Of a stretch of 64,000 nt of DNA, positions 6,672-16,226 are shown piece after piece. Under the pieces are notes generated by a model. It made no database searches, was not told where the DNA came from, and was given only the letters and a program-made list of their open reading frames with translations. The stretch comes from Psychroflexus sediminis. GTDB lineage: Bacteria; Bacteroidota; Bacteroidia; Flavobacteriales; Flavobacteriaceae. The DNA is taken from contig NZ_FNCW01000006.1 of assembly GCF_900099815.1 (NCBI RefSeq), forward strand, positions 186,001-250,000, written 5' to 3'. Each line of letters opens with the position of its first letter. Position 1 is the first letter of the stretch. A program made the translations under genes and the position numbers.

Positions 6672-9464
6672 ATGAAACAAACAGATTTAGATAAAATCGA
6701 TCCCAAAGACTTTATTATCATAAAAGGAGCAAAACTCCACAATTTAAAAAACATCAATGTTGTTATTCCCAGAAATAAACTCGTTGTCTTCACAGGGCTT
6801 TCAGGCTCTGGAAAATCGAGCTTAGCATTTGACACCCTTTATGCAGAAGGCCAAAGACGTTACGTCGAAAGCCTTTCTGCATATGCCAGGCAATTTCTTG
6901 GTCGTCTGGATAAGCCTAAAGTAGATTACATCAAAGGCATTGCTCCTGCAATCGCTATTGAACAAAAAGTAAATTCAACCAATCCGCGCTCAACTGTAGG
7001 AACTTCGACCGAGATTTATGATTACTTAAAATTGCTATATGCCAGAATAGGTAAAACCATTTCACCTATTTCTGGAAAACAAGTCAAAAAACATACGGTT
7101 ACGGATGTTGTCGATTTCATTAAATCACAGGAAGAAAACAAAAAGTTACTTCTGCTCGCTCCCATTACTTTAGAAAATAAACGAACGGTTGAAGAGAAAA
7201 TAAATATTCTCCAGCAGCAAGGCTTTAGCAGGATTAAAATAGATGATAAGGTTGTTAAAATAAGCGAAGCCCAAAATCTGAAAATTTCAAAAAAAAGTAG
7301 GCTTTCCATTGTCGTAGATCGAATTGTGGTAAAAGACGATGAAGATTTCTACAACCGTTTAGCAGATTCTATTCAGAATGCTTTTTTTGAAGGAAAAGGA
7401 GAACTTAATATTGAAGACATTTCTACCGGTAAAATCACCAACTTCAATAATAAATTTGAGCTGGATGGCATGCTGTTTAACGAGCCAAATGTACATTTAT
7501 TCAGTTTCAATAATCCAGTTGGCGCTTGTCCGAAATGTGAAGGTTACGGAGATATTGTAGACATAGATGAGGCTCTGGTGATCCCCAATACAGGATTAAG
7601 TGTTTATGAAGGCGCAATAGCACCTTGGAATGGTGAGACCCTGGGTTGGTACAAAAAAGAGTTTATAAAACATGCCCATAAATTTGATTTCCCTGTACAC
7701 ACGCCTTATTTTGAATTGACCGAAGACCAAAAAAATATCATTTGGGAAGGAAATCAATATGTTACAGGCATCAATGAGTTTTTTGAAACCGTAAAATCTA
7801 AAGCTTATAAAATTCAAAATAGAGTTTTATTATCTAGATACAGGGGTAGAACCCGCTGTCCGGAATGTAAAGGACGACGATTGAAGAAAGAAGCCACTTA
7901 TGTCAAAATAAATAATATTGATATCACTCAGCTTGTGGATTTACCTATTGATGAGGTCAGTACTTTTTTCAAAGAACTCAAGCTTGACCAGCACGATGAA
8001 AAAATCGGGAAGCGCTTATTAAAAGAAGTCAATAACCGACTCAAATTTTTGATGGATGTGGGACTGACTTATTTAACTTTAAATAGAAAATCCAATTCAC
8101 TTTCCGGAGGGGAATCCCAACGCATCAATTTGGCGACTTCCCTAGGAAGCAGCTTGGTGGGCTCGATGTATATTTTAGACGAGCCTTCCATCGGTCTCCA
8201 CTCTAAAGATAATGAAAGGCTTATTGAGGTTTTAAAAGACCTTAGAGACCTCGGCAATACAGTTATTGTTGTAGAACATGATGAAGACATTATGAAAGCT
8301 GCAGATCACATCATAGATATTGGTCCAGAAGCCGGGACTCACGGCGGAGAGCTAGTAGCTGAAGGTACTTATAAACAAATCCTAAAAGCAAATTCACTAA
8401 CCTCACAATACCTCAATGGTAAAATGAAAATTGAAGTCCCGAAGGAAAGGAGAACCTCAACATCCTATGTTGAGATTAAAGGAGCTCGGGAGCATAATCT
8501 CAAAAATATATCAATAAAAGTTCCTTTAGACTGTTTTGTAGCCATTACAGGAGTTTCAGGAAGCGGAAAAAGTACGCTGGTCAAAAAAATCTTATATCCG
8601 GCAATGATCAAACAAAATGGTGGCTACGGCACCAAAGCTGGTCAGTTTGATGGGATTTCCGGTAATTTCAAACATATAAAGCATATAGAATATGTAGATC
8701 AAAATCCAATTGGCAGATCTTCAAGATCCAATCCCGTGACTTACATCAAAGCTTATGATGATATTCGTAATCTCTATGCTAAACAAAAGCTTTCTAAAAT
8801 CAGAAATTTCAAGCCCAAGCATTTTAGTTTTAATGTAGAAGGCGGACGTTGTGATGTTTGCGAAGGAGAAGGTGAAGTCACTATCGAAATGCAGTTTATG
8901 GCAGATGTTCATTTGGAATGTGAAGCATGTCATGGTAAGCGTTTTAAACAACAGGTCTTAGATGTAGAATTTGAAGGTAAGAATATAGATGATATCCTAA
9001 CGATGACCATCGATGATGCAATGGAATTCTTTTCCTCTCACAACGAAACTAAAATTTCCAATAAGCTCGAGGCTTTACAAAGCGTTGGACTTGGATATGT
9101 GACTTTAGGTCAGAGTTCCTCTACCCTATCAGGTGGTGAAGCTCAGCGAATCAAACTGGCTTCTTTCTTAACCAAAGGTAAAAATGCTGATAAAACCTTA
9201 TTCATTTTTGATGAACCCACTACAGGACTTCACTTCCACGATATCAATAAGTTATTGAAATCTTTTGAAGCTCTGATCGAAAAAGGCCATAGCGTGATTG
9301 TCATCGAACATAATATAGATCTCATCAAATGCGCCGACCATATCATTGATTTGGGCCTAGGGGGCGGCATCAATGGAGGACAGCTGGTTGCTGAAGGTAC
9401 CCCGGAAGAAGTTTCGAAAACAGAGACTTCATTTACAGGCCAGTTTTTGAAATCTAAAGTTTAA
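6672..9464 (+). CDS. uvrA: Excinuclease ABC subunit UvrA
   Basis: A 930-residue tandem ABC ATPase, the damage-recognition subunit of nucleotide excision repair. Walker A motifs lie at about 42-50 (GLSGSGKSS) and 627-635 (GVSGSGKST), and the signatures LSGGESQR and LSGGEAQR at about 477 and 819. The C-terminal zinc finger is canonical: C727-x2-C730-x19-C750-x2-C753. The first zinc module is incomplete: CPKC at 286-289 and CPEC at 396-399 remain, but the Cys pair normally about 20 residues before GACPxC is replaced by [11 protein letters not shown]. Length and motifs identify UvrA rather than a short paralogue. It stands alone, divergent from the ECF sigma gene, and its 3' end faces the glycan operon. 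Confidence 0.96.
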   Translation: MKQTDLDKIDPKDFIIIKGAKLHNLKNINVVIPRNKLVVFTGLSGSGKSSLAFDTLYAEGQRRYVESLSAYARQFLGRLDKPKVDYIKGIAPAIAIEQKVNSTNPRSTVGTSTEIYDYLKLLYARIGKTISPISGKQVKKHTVTDVVDFIKSQEENKKLLLLAPITLENKRTVEEKINILQQQGFSRIKIDDKVVKISEAQNLKISKKSRLSIVVDRIVVKDDEDFYNRLADSIQNAFFEGKGELNIEDISTGKITNFNNKFELDGMLFNEPNVHLFSFNNPVGACPKCEGYGDIVDIDEALVIPNTGLSVYEGAIAPWNGETLGWYKKEFIKHAHKFDFPVHTPYFELTEDQKNIIWEGNQYVTGINEFFETVKSKAYKIQNRVLLSRYRGRTRCPECKGRRLKKEATYVKINNIDITQLVDLPIDEVSTFFKELKLDQHDEKIGKRLLKEVNNRLKFLMDVGLTYLTLNRKSNSLSGGESQRINLATSLGSSLVGSMYILDEPSIGLHSKDNERLIEVLKDLRDLGNTVIVVEHDEDIMKAADHIIDIGPEAGTHGGELVAEGTYKQILKANSLTSQYLNGKMKIEVPKERRTSTSYVEIKGAREHNLKNISIKVPLDCFVAITGVSGSGKSTLVKKILYPAMIKQNGGYGTKAGQFDGISGNFKHIKHIEYVDQNPIGRSSRSNPVTYIKAYDDIRNLYAKQKLSKIRNFKPKHFSFNVEGGRCDVCEGEGEVTIEMQFMADVHLECEACHGKRFKQQVLDVEFEGKNIDDILTMTIDDAMEFFSSHNETKISNKLEALQSVGLGYVTLGQSSSTLSGGEAQRIKLASFLTKGKNADKTLFIFDEPTTGLHFHDINKLLKSFEALIEKGHSVIVIEHNIDLIKCADHIIDLGLGGGINGGQLVAEGTPEEVSKTETSFTGQFLKSKV

Positions 9465-9492
9465 GTTCTTTACGTGAACAACTAACAAACCC

Positions 9493-9540
9493 AGTTAAGC
9501 TTAAAATAACTATCTGTGTCCTTCTTAACTGAACTTGGTC
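9493..9540. repeat. Imperfect inverted repeats in the uvrA/flippase convergent gap
   Basis: The 181-base gap holds AGTTAAG (9493-9499) facing CTTAACT (9534-9540), and further on GATTTCAG facing CTGAAATC (near 9566 and 9607) and AAGCCC facing GGGCTT next to the flippase stop. None is followed by a clean T-run. They may end transcription of one or both genes, but I cannot show it. No ORF of note is present. Confidence 0.3.
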
Positions 9541-9645
9541 GAATGTCAATAAAATGAATAGGAAGATTTCAGGGCACTGCCCCTCAGTTTATATTCATAA
9601 GACATATCTGAAATCAAGAAGCGAAGCCCAGAAATCTAGGTGCAG

Positions 9646-11112
9646 CTACGGGCTTTTCTTTATAATGACTTTTGCATAGAAGTTTGTCAAGTCTTTAGAT
9701 AATGCTCCTTTGAAGCTTATGATGAAGTAGAGAATGCTTATCAGTATCGATTTCAATACAATGTTGAGCAACGCAAATTCAGTAGTAAAATCCCAGAAAT
9801 AAAAGCTTAGAGTAAGCCCTGTAATCACCAAAAATATATACAGACTTCTCTTATTGAAAGGATGGATTCCGAAGGTAATTCTCACAAAGGAAAGCTTAAA
9901 AATATTGTAAGCCAGAAAGGAAATAAAGGTAGCATAAGCTGCTCCGTAAATACCATAAATGGGTATCAGCCAGACATTCAGTAAAAAAGCAACCCCAACC
10001 AACACCACTCCAGCAATAAGAACCGTTTTGTAATACTTGGAATTGAAAATAATGCTGTTGTTATTCCCCAACACATTATCGCTAAGTTTCACTAAACTGA
10101 TTAAAAAAACAATACTTACCCCTATTCGGTAGGGTTCCGGAATAATCTCATAAAGTTGATGAACATTGGTAATGATGAGTATGAAAACAAATCCACTGAT
10201 GAGGAATAGCGTGTTGGAGCTTCTCACATAAAGATCTTTCAGCAATTCGCTTTCACCATGATTGAGATATTTGGCCGTAATGGGATTGGTAATTTGGTGC
10301 ATAGCTTTGGAAGGCACGGCAATAACCGTAGCTATATAAATCGCAATCCCGTAAATAGACACATTTTCAATAGGCATAAAGTATTCTATCATAACTTTAT
10401 CCAGATCGAACAAAGCCACCGCAACAGTACCTGCAATAAAAATAAGCAGAGAATAATTCATCAATTCCTTTAGTCTGCCTGGAAGCTGAAAGCTAAATTT
10501 CGGCAGATATAGTTTGAACGCATACCCTAGCATAACCAAAGTTCTCAAGATAAAAACTCCGATGAGCAAATAAATGAATAGATGAACACTAATCAATTCA
10601 GCATAAAGAATGATGAGCAGGAATGTAATGGCGAGTCTGTGAAAAACTTCACGCATGAGGGTGCCAAAAACACTTTTGAACTGGACCTTTACCCAGGCAA
10701 AAAAAACTTCGAAATAGGCTGTGGCCATGGCTATGACAAAAATTCCCCAGATATAGGGTTGAACCAAATCGTTTTCACCTTCGAAATACTGCAGCAAAGC
10801 ATCGTAAAAAATGAAGCCGGCTACACCTATAAGAAGCCCTAAAGCTAAAGGCATAAACAGAGCAAAATTGAGTAGCTTATCGGTATCGGTTTTGGTGTGA
10901 TAACTCGTATAAAATTTAACGATGGTGTTATGAACCCCAAGTGCCATAAAGGGCCAGAATAAGTTTCCAGCAGATAAAAGAAAAGTGACCAGGCCGTAAT
11001 ACTCTACACTTAAAAATTTTGGGTATAAAAACAAGACATTAAGCGCGCCAATTCCAAATCCAAAATAAGTAGAAATGAGATTCTTTATAGATTGCTTGGC
11101 GACGATTCCCAT
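9646..11112 (-). CDS. Polysaccharide flippase (Wzx/MATE-like, MOP superfamily)
   Basis: A 488-residue polytopic membrane protein with about twelve to fourteen hydrophobic helices. It begins with the MOP-type segment AKQSIKNLISTYFGFGIGALNVLFLYPKFLSVEYYGLVTFLLSAGNLF, in which the YYGL turn and the preceding helix are typical of PST/Wzx exporters. The C-terminal half (GIYGAAYATFISFLAYNIFKL) is also characteristic. These proteins flip undecaprenyl-linked sugars across the inner membrane. The gene is last in the minus-strand operon, 4 bases after the glycosyltransferase, which suggests the two act on the same lipid-linked glycan. The exact substrate cannot be read from sequence. Confidence 0.85.
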   Translation of the reverse strand: MGIVAKQSIKNLISTYFGFGIGALNVLFLYPKFLSVEYYGLVTFLLSAGNLFWPFMALGVHNTIVKFYTSYHTKTDTDKLLNFALFMPLALGLLIGVAGFIFYDALLQYFEGENDLVQPYIWGIFVIAMATAYFEVFFAWVKVQFKSVFGTLMREVFHRLAITFLLIILYAELISVHLFIYLLIGVFILRTLVMLGYAFKLYLPKFSFQLPGRLKELMNYSLLIFIAGTVAVALFDLDKVMIEYFMPIENVSIYGIAIYIATVIAVPSKAMHQITNPITAKYLNHGESELLKDLYVRSSNTLFLISGFVFILIITNVHQLYEIIPEPYRIGVSIVFLISLVKLSDNVLGNNNSIIFNSKYYKTVLIAGVVLVGVAFLLNVWLIPIYGIYGAAYATFISFLAYNIFKLSFVRITFGIHPFNKRSLYIFLVITGLTLSFYFWDFTTEFALLNIVLKSILISILYFIISFKGALSKDLTNFYAKVIIKKSP

Positions 11113-11116
11113 GGAA

Positions 11117-12388
11117 TTATTTAATAAGTTCTGCTAATTTTTTAGTCAAGTTTTTGCGACTAAACTGCTCTATATTTTTGGTTTTAGACTTCAATTTCCC
11201 GTTTAAATAAGCTTCGAAAGACTTTTCGATATAAGCCTTTAAACGAACTTTTTCGTTATATGTGAAGCATTCTCCAGAATTGGTTTCTTGAATAACTTTA
11301 TCAACGTCCCATTCTTCTGGCCCTATAGCTAGTATAGGACGCTTGGAAGCTAAGTATTCAAATAATTTTCCCGGAATTATCCCTCGAGTTTCAGGCTTAT
11401 CGATTTCAATGAGCAATAAAAGCTGTGAACTTCTCTGGCTTTCAACAGCATCTTTATGATTGAGATAACCCACTTGACTAATAAAATTTTTCAACCCGTA
11501 ACTTCGGGCTGACTCCAAGACACTTTCGCTGATTTTACCGATAAGTTTAAGCTCAAAAAAGTCCTTAAAAACTAGATTTTCGTCTATTAATTCTCCTAAA
11601 ACTTCCCATAAAACTTTGGGATTTCTGTCATTGAGTAGAGAGCCTATATGAGAAACCGTGAAATTTTCGCTGAGTTCAGCATCTACAGACATTTCTTCAT
11701 AGCCATTGGTGATCACTTCTATGGGCGTATCGGTTTTTCCTTCAAATTCAGATTTGGTTTGAAAACTGGTAGTAATCAACTGATCTGCTGAATTCAATAC
11801 GTCCTTCTCTAAAGCCAGATGTTTTTGCTTTGATTTTTCGGTGAGCTTTAATGCTGAATGATACCCAATTGTTGTCCATGGATCTCTGAAGTCTGCAATC
11901 CATTGAAGGTCCGGGTAGATGTCTTTCAAGCCCAAGCCGATGAGATGTAAGCTATGGGGTGGACCTGTAGTGATGATGGTTTCGATTTCATGATTTTTTA
12001 TATAATCTTTCAAAAATAAAATTGAAGGTTTTACCCAAAACGCTCTCGCATCTGGAATGAAGAAATTGCCTCTTATATAAAGCATCAAACGCTCTGTCCA
12101 GGATTGCTTTTTCTTAGATTTAATAATTCCGCTACTGATGGTTTTCGAGTTTGATTTTGAAAGTAATCCTGCTAAAGCATAAGGTTCAAAAATTGACTTT
12201 TCAATCACTTTTATACCTGGACTTACTTCAAGAGAAAAATCCTTAATGGGGTAACTTGGATTTTTGGGTTTATAAACAGTTGGCTGAACACCAAACTCAG
12301 GTAAGTGTTTAGAAAATTGAAGCCAGCGCTGCACTCCGGGCCCGCCTGCTGGTGGCCAGTAGTATGTGATTATCAAAACTTTTTTCAT
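11117..12388 (-). CDS. Family 4-like glycosyltransferase (GT-B fold)
   Basis: A 423-residue GT-B glycosyltransferase. The N-terminus KVLIITYYWPPAGGPGVQRWLQF is the classic GT4 acceptor-domain opening. TGPPHSLHLIGLGL and DFRDPWT follow, and the C-terminal donor domain carries GIIPGKLFEYLASKRPILAIG, where the glutamate before YLAS binds the nucleotide sugar. There is no signal peptide, so it acts on the cytoplasmic side. It lies between the large YfhO membrane protein (3 bases) and the flippase (4 bases). The sugar and acceptor are unknown. Confidence 0.88.
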   Translation of the reverse strand: MKKVLIITYYWPPAGGPGVQRWLQFSKHLPEFGVQPTVYKPKNPSYPIKDFSLEVSPGIKVIEKSIFEPYALAGLLSKSNSKTISSGIIKSKKKQSWTERLMLYIRGNFFIPDARAFWVKPSILFLKDYIKNHEIETIITTGPPHSLHLIGLGLKDIYPDLQWIADFRDPWTTIGYHSALKLTEKSKQKHLALEKDVLNSADQLITTSFQTKSEFEGKTDTPIEVITNGYEEMSVDAELSENFTVSHIGSLLNDRNPKVLWEVLGELIDENLVFKDFFELKLIGKISESVLESARSYGLKNFISQVGYLNHKDAVESQRSSQLLLLIEIDKPETRGIIPGKLFEYLASKRPILAIGPEEWDVDKVIQETNSGECFTYNEKVRLKAYIEKSFEAYLNGKLKSKTKNIEQFSRKNLTKKLAELIK

Positions 12389-12391
12389 CTT

Positions 12392-14812
12392 CTAAATTTG
12401 CTTTCGCTTTATAGTGTAACCCAATCCGCCCAGGATTATCAATAGGAGTATAATGAAACTGGTTAGGGTTATTTTACCACCATAACTCACAACATCAGGC
12501 TCAAATGAAAAAGTGATTTGATGGCTTCCTGCTGGTAACTTCATAGCTCTCAGGACATAATTAGCTCTAAAATGTGTTGCTTCTTTTCCATCAATAGTGA
12601 CTTTCCATCCTTTAGGATAATACAGTTCTGAAAATAGGGCCAAGCGTTCTCCGTCTGCTTCGTACTTATAAATCAGCTCATTTTCTTTGTAAGAGGTGAG
12701 TTCGATAGCATCTGAAGTATTCACGTCGTATTTTTTATCAGAGAGGGGAAACTGATTTTCTTCCACAATGGCCGTTTTACCGGGATCGAGGGTATCTAAA
12801 GCCAACATAGCCGCATTGGCATTTTCTACTGTAACTAACCTTTTTACAAACCAGGCATTACCTAAATGATCTGGATTTTCTTGAACTACAGGTTTTCCTC
12901 CCTCATCAAAAATAAAATACTTCACATTAAGCATGTTTAAGATACTTTGTTTGCCTTCATAAATATAGAAGTCAAACAATTCCTGGATTCTTCCGGGCTT
13001 AGCCGCATGATAGCCTCCGATAGAATTATGAAAATAAGACGCGCGTGCTGAGTTAAGCGGATTTGAAGTTAAATCATAAACCCTGAAATGAGACTGATCA
13101 TTTTGAATTTCAATATCAGCCTGTGTTGGCTGGAAAGGTTTTTCCATGACTGAGGCTGCCACAAAATCGTCTTCGTTGACATAGCGCGTGTCAACACCGA
13201 TTAAATCTATCAAAATAAAAATTCCGATAAGCCCTAAAAAAACCGGCTTCTTGATTTTTTCTTTAAGATATAAGTAAACGCTTCCTGCTACAAGTAAGAC
13301 AAAAATCAGGGAGCGAGTAGTATCCGCGATGAACATAGATTTCCTATCTTCTTTAAGCGCCCTTACAAACTTGGCTCCATACTGTTTTAAAAACATACCG
13401 TCATTATCACTGCTAAAGTCAAACAAAACCGATTTGAAAAGCAAAAACAAAACACTAAGCCCGCCGAGAATCAGTGTTGTTTTTTTTAGCGCCTCCCATT
13501 TTTCAGAATTAGTGGCTTGATGACTTACCAGTTTTGAAAGTCCAAGAACACCTAAAACAGGTAAGCAAAATTCAATAATCACCTGAATAGACGAAACAGC
13601 TCTAAACTTATCGTAGAATGGTATATAGTCAACAAAAAATTTGGTAAGCAGTGAAAAATTATCACCCCAGGATAGCAATAGAGCTAGAATAGAACCAGCC
13701 ACCAACCACCATTTTCTCTTTCCTTTTTTAAGATATAAGGCTAACACAAATAAAAAGACCACACTTGCCCCGATATACGCAGGGGCACCAATAAAGGTTT
13801 GGTCTCCCCAATAGGTAGGTAAATTTTTACTGAACTCTAAAGCTTGAACCGGAGAGGCTCCCATCTGAATAATTTCTTTATAAACTTCAGAATCTTTACC
13901 CAGAGACTCACTACTGGATCCCCCCATAAATCTTGGAATAAAGAGATTGAAAGTTTCCAAAATACCGTAAGAGTATTCTGTGATATACTCATAATCAAGG
14001 CCAGAATTTAGTTTTTCAGTAGCATCGGGATTAATAGTAAGGCCTGTATCCCCTCTTGTACTAAATTCCGCATATTCCTGGGTTGCCAGTAAGTTGGTAA
14101 TGTTGAGCAAAACAGCCAGTATAATCGCTGGAATAAAACTCAGTGATGCTTTCAGATAAGGTTTTAAAGTTTTTGATTTGTAGGCATGAACGCCATTTAC
14201 TGTCACTATTACCAGACAAAGCAACATCAGATAATAGGTCATCTGGAAGTGATTCGACATCAGTTCAAAAGCAAGTCCGATACAAAACAAGACGTTTCCC
14301 CAAAACAGTTTTTGCCTGTAGACGAGCAGCATCCCCCCAATAACTATTGGGAAATAAGCGATAGCATGAGCTTTTGCATTGTGACCCACACCGAGGATAA
14401 TAATGAGATAAGTAGAAAAGCCAAAGGCTAAAGCGCCCAAAAATGCCAGTTTATAATTGACTCTTAAGCACAAAAATAAGATATACATACCGACGAAATA
14501 GAGAAATAAATAATCGGCTGGTCTAGGCAGAAAACGGAGGGTTCGGTCTATTTCCTTTATAAAATTATAAGGGTAATTTGCCCCGAGTTGGTAGGTTGGC
14601 ATTCCTCCAAAAGCTGAATTTGTCCAGTAGGGCTCTTCCCCTTCTGTCGCTCTAAACTCATTTTGAGACTTTGCCATGCCTGTATACTGAACAATATCAC
14701 TTTGATAAATGGTTTTACCTTTCAGGACAGGATAGAAAAAAGCTAAGGAGGCAATAACAAAAAGGACTAAAACAACAAGATGTTTCCAGGAGTTTTTTAA
14801 AATAGACTTCAT
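12392..14812 (-). CDS. YfhO family membrane protein (GT-C-like)
   Basis: An 806-residue protein with an N-terminal membrane helix (HLVVLVLFVIASLAFFYPVLKGK), a short loop with DIVQYTGM, some ten further helices, and a C-terminal periplasmic domain (about 570-770) ending in a single helix (SFIILLLIILGGLGY) and a KRKQI tail. This is the YfhO/DUF6541-like layout, which belongs to the GT-C membrane glycosyltransferase clan; in Bacillus, YfhO glycosylates lipoteichoic acid. Here it starts an operon with a GT4-type enzyme and a flippase, so a role in adding sugars from a polyprenyl carrier on the periplasmic face is plausible. The YQSDIVQY aspartate resembles the catalytic acid of GT-C enzymes, but I have not proved it. 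Confidence 0.85.
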   Translation of the reverse strand: MKSILKNSWKHLVVLVLFVIASLAFFYPVLKGKTIYQSDIVQYTGMAKSQNEFRATEGEEPYWTNSAFGGMPTYQLGANYPYNFIKEIDRTLRFLPRPADYLFLYFVGMYILFLCLRVNYKLAFLGALAFGFSTYLIIILGVGHNAKAHAIAYFPIVIGGMLLVYRQKLFWGNVLFCIGLAFELMSNHFQMTYYLMLLCLVIVTVNGVHAYKSKTLKPYLKASLSFIPAIILAVLLNITNLLATQEYAEFSTRGDTGLTINPDATEKLNSGLDYEYITEYSYGILETFNLFIPRFMGGSSSESLGKDSEVYKEIIQMGASPVQALEFSKNLPTYWGDQTFIGAPAYIGASVVFLFVLALYLKKGKRKWWLVAGSILALLLSWGDNFSLLTKFFVDYIPFYDKFRAVSSIQVIIEFCLPVLGVLGLSKLVSHQATNSEKWEALKKTTLILGGLSVLFLLFKSVLFDFSSDNDGMFLKQYGAKFVRALKEDRKSMFIADTTRSLIFVLLVAGSVYLYLKEKIKKPVFLGLIGIFILIDLIGVDTRYVNEDDFVAASVMEKPFQPTQADIEIQNDQSHFRVYDLTSNPLNSARASYFHNSIGGYHAAKPGRIQELFDFYIYEGKQSILNMLNVKYFIFDEGGKPVVQENPDHLGNAWFVKRLVTVENANAAMLALDTLDPGKTAIVEENQFPLSDKKYDVNTSDAIELTSYKENELIYKYEADGERLALFSELYYPKGWKVTIDGKEATHFRANYVLRAMKLPAGSHQITFSFEPDVVSYGGKITLTSFIILLLIILGGLGYTIKRKQI

Positions 14813-14842
14813 CAGTGAATTTTGGTTTGAAAAATGGGAAAG

Positions 14843-15088
14843 TTAGTCAATTTCTTCATAATCTACGTACTCTCCAACTTTGGTATCCTTTGATTTTCTT
14901 TTAGAGGTTTTGGCAGATGTATGGGTTTTTGTTTTTGAGTCCTGATGAGGAGGATTGAACTGGTTCTGCATGTTCTTTTGAACTTTTCTGAAGATATACT
15001 TCAGCAGCAAAGGCCCAAAATACTTAGCTAATAGCTTCACCCCAAAATAAACCAGAAGTATTATTAAAATTGTCTTGAGAAATACCAT
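14843..15088 (-). CDS. DUF4834 family small membrane protein
   Basis: An 81-residue protein with one N-terminal membrane helix (FLKTILIILLVYFGVKLLAKYFGPLLLKYIF) and a basic, low-complexity tail that ends in YVDYEEID. This arrangement defines DUF4834, a family found almost only in Bacteroidota, of unknown function. It precedes yfhO by 30 bases on the same strand and is probably co-transcribed with it. The short acidic DYEEID end is typical of the family. Confidence 0.85.
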   Translation of the reverse strand: MVFLKTILIILLVYFGVKLLAKYFGPLLLKYIFRKVQKNMQNQFNPPHQDSKTKTHTSAKTSKRKSKDTKVGEYVDYEEID

Positions 15089-15105
15089 AAAAAAGTTTTG
15101 ATATA

Positions 15106-15113
15106 CAAAAATA
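15106..15113 (-). promoter_or_regulatory. -7 box upstream of the DUF4834-yfhO operon
   Basis: On the minus strand the sequence reads TATTTTTG, an exact TAnnTTTG match, 17 bases before the DUF4834 start. Confidence 0.45.
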
Positions 15114-15165
15114 CCAATAGTTTATAGCAATGCGATAGGAAGGCTTAAAAAATCAGATTTTAATT

Positions 15166-15173
15166 TATATTTG
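15166..15173 (+). promoter_or_regulatory. -7 box upstream of the gene at 15191
   Basis: TATATTTG, an exact TAnnTTTG match, lies 17 bases before the ATG. Together with the box at 15106 it forms a divergent promoter region. Confidence 0.45.
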
Positions 15174-15190
15174 AATCTAAATCTTTTTTT

Positions 15191-16153
15191 ATGAAATTTA
15201 AACTACTTGGGATATTTTTGTTTGCCACTTTAGGAATTCAGGCACAGTATACAGATATGATCAACTCCAACAGACCAGGCGAGTCCTTTGGAGCTTATAG
15301 CGTAGGCACAAATGTTCTTCAGTTTGAAACCGGAATAGCTTACGGTAAAGATAATCATACCTTTTCGCTTATCCCCGATCGCACACAAGTAGATTTCCAG
15401 TATCAAGTAAGATTTGGCTTATTTATGGAGCAACTTGAAGTGATTTTAGATGGCAGTTTCGTTAATGCCGAAGAAACCTTACTTAGGGGAGGAACTGAAA
15501 CTACTAGCAATTTTAGCAATTTTCAACGTAATACGCTAGGTGCAAAATACCTCATTTATGATCCATTTATCAAAAGAGCGAAGGAAGGACCTAATCTTTA
15601 CAGCTGGAAAAAGAACAACCTTCCCCAATGGAGAGATTTGATTCCTGCTGTTTCTCTTTATGCTGGTGTGAATCTTTTATTTGGTGAAAATCCCTTTAAG
15701 TTTCCTGGCGAATCTAACATTTCCCCAAAGGCAGCATTGATTACTCAAAACAACATCGGAAGAAATTGGGTTTTAGTTTCCAACTTTATCGTAGACAAGC
15801 CTACATCAGATTTCCCGACCTATGCTGGAATTTTCACGCTTACGCATTCAATTTATTCTAGAACTGGGGTGTTTGTAGAGTTTCAAACCTATATCAACGA
15901 TTTATATAGTGATGAAGTTTTAAGAGCGGGAGCTGCTTTTTTGGTCAATAAAAATTTACAGGTAGATATTTCCGGACTCATGAATTTCAAAGATACACCG
16001 GAACGCTGGAGAGCGGGAATTGGCGTTTCCTATAGAGTCGATATGCATGATTCCGACCAATTTCTTTTTAAAGACAGAAATGAAGAAGATTTATTCAACG
16101 AAGAGAGAGAAAGACGTGAAAGGGAAATAAGAAGAATGCGCAGAAAACACTAA
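15191..16153 (+). CDS. Outer-membrane beta-barrel protein, phenol-MetA/transporter-like
   Basis: A 320-residue exported protein with signal peptide MKFKLLGIFLFATLGIQAQ. The mature part opens with MINSNRPGES and then alternates polar and hydrophobic residues in strands (FETGIAYGKDNHTFSLIPDRTQVDFQYQVRFGLF), as in the MetA-pathway-of-phenol-degradation family of outer-membrane proteins (PF13557). After the last strands the protein ends in an unusual charged helix rich in Glu and Arg (about residues 298-320), which would face the periplasm and looks like a coiled coil. The substrate is unknown. The gene is monocistronic, followed by a strong hairpin terminator. Confidence 0.75.
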   Translation: MKFKLLGIFLFATLGIQAQYTDMINSNRPGESFGAYSVGTNVLQFETGIAYGKDNHTFSLIPDRTQVDFQYQVRFGLFMEQLEVILDGSFVNAEETLLRGGTETTSNFSNFQRNTLGAKYLIYDPFIKRAKEGPNLYSWKKNNLPQWRDLIPAVSLYAGVNLLFGENPFKFPGESNISPKAALITQNNIGRNWVLVSNFIVDKPTSDFPTYAGIFTLTHSIYSRTGVFVEFQTYINDLYSDEVLRAGAAFLVNKNLQVDISGLMNFKDTPERWRAGIGVSYRVDMHDSDQFLFKDRNEEDLFNEERERREREIRRMRRKH

Positions 16154-16163
16154 AAAAATAAAA

Positions 16164-16218
16164 CCTCACCTTGAAGCCTCAATCAGGTGATTGAAACTTT
16201 GGGGTGAGGCAAATTTTT
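16164..16218. terminator. Bidirectional terminator between 15191 gene and rocD
   Basis: CCTCACC pairs with GGTGAGG; the stem continues with G-T pairs, and an inner TCAATC-AGGT-GATTGA hairpin closes it. Five T's follow on the plus strand and an A-run precedes it, serving the convergent rocD. Confidence 0.75.
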
Positions 16219-16226
16219 AAAACAAT

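Noticed and set aside
9465-9645. Possible small RNA in the gap after uvrA
   Set aside because: Several imperfect inverted repeats are present, but no promoter box and no T-run terminator delimit a transcript.
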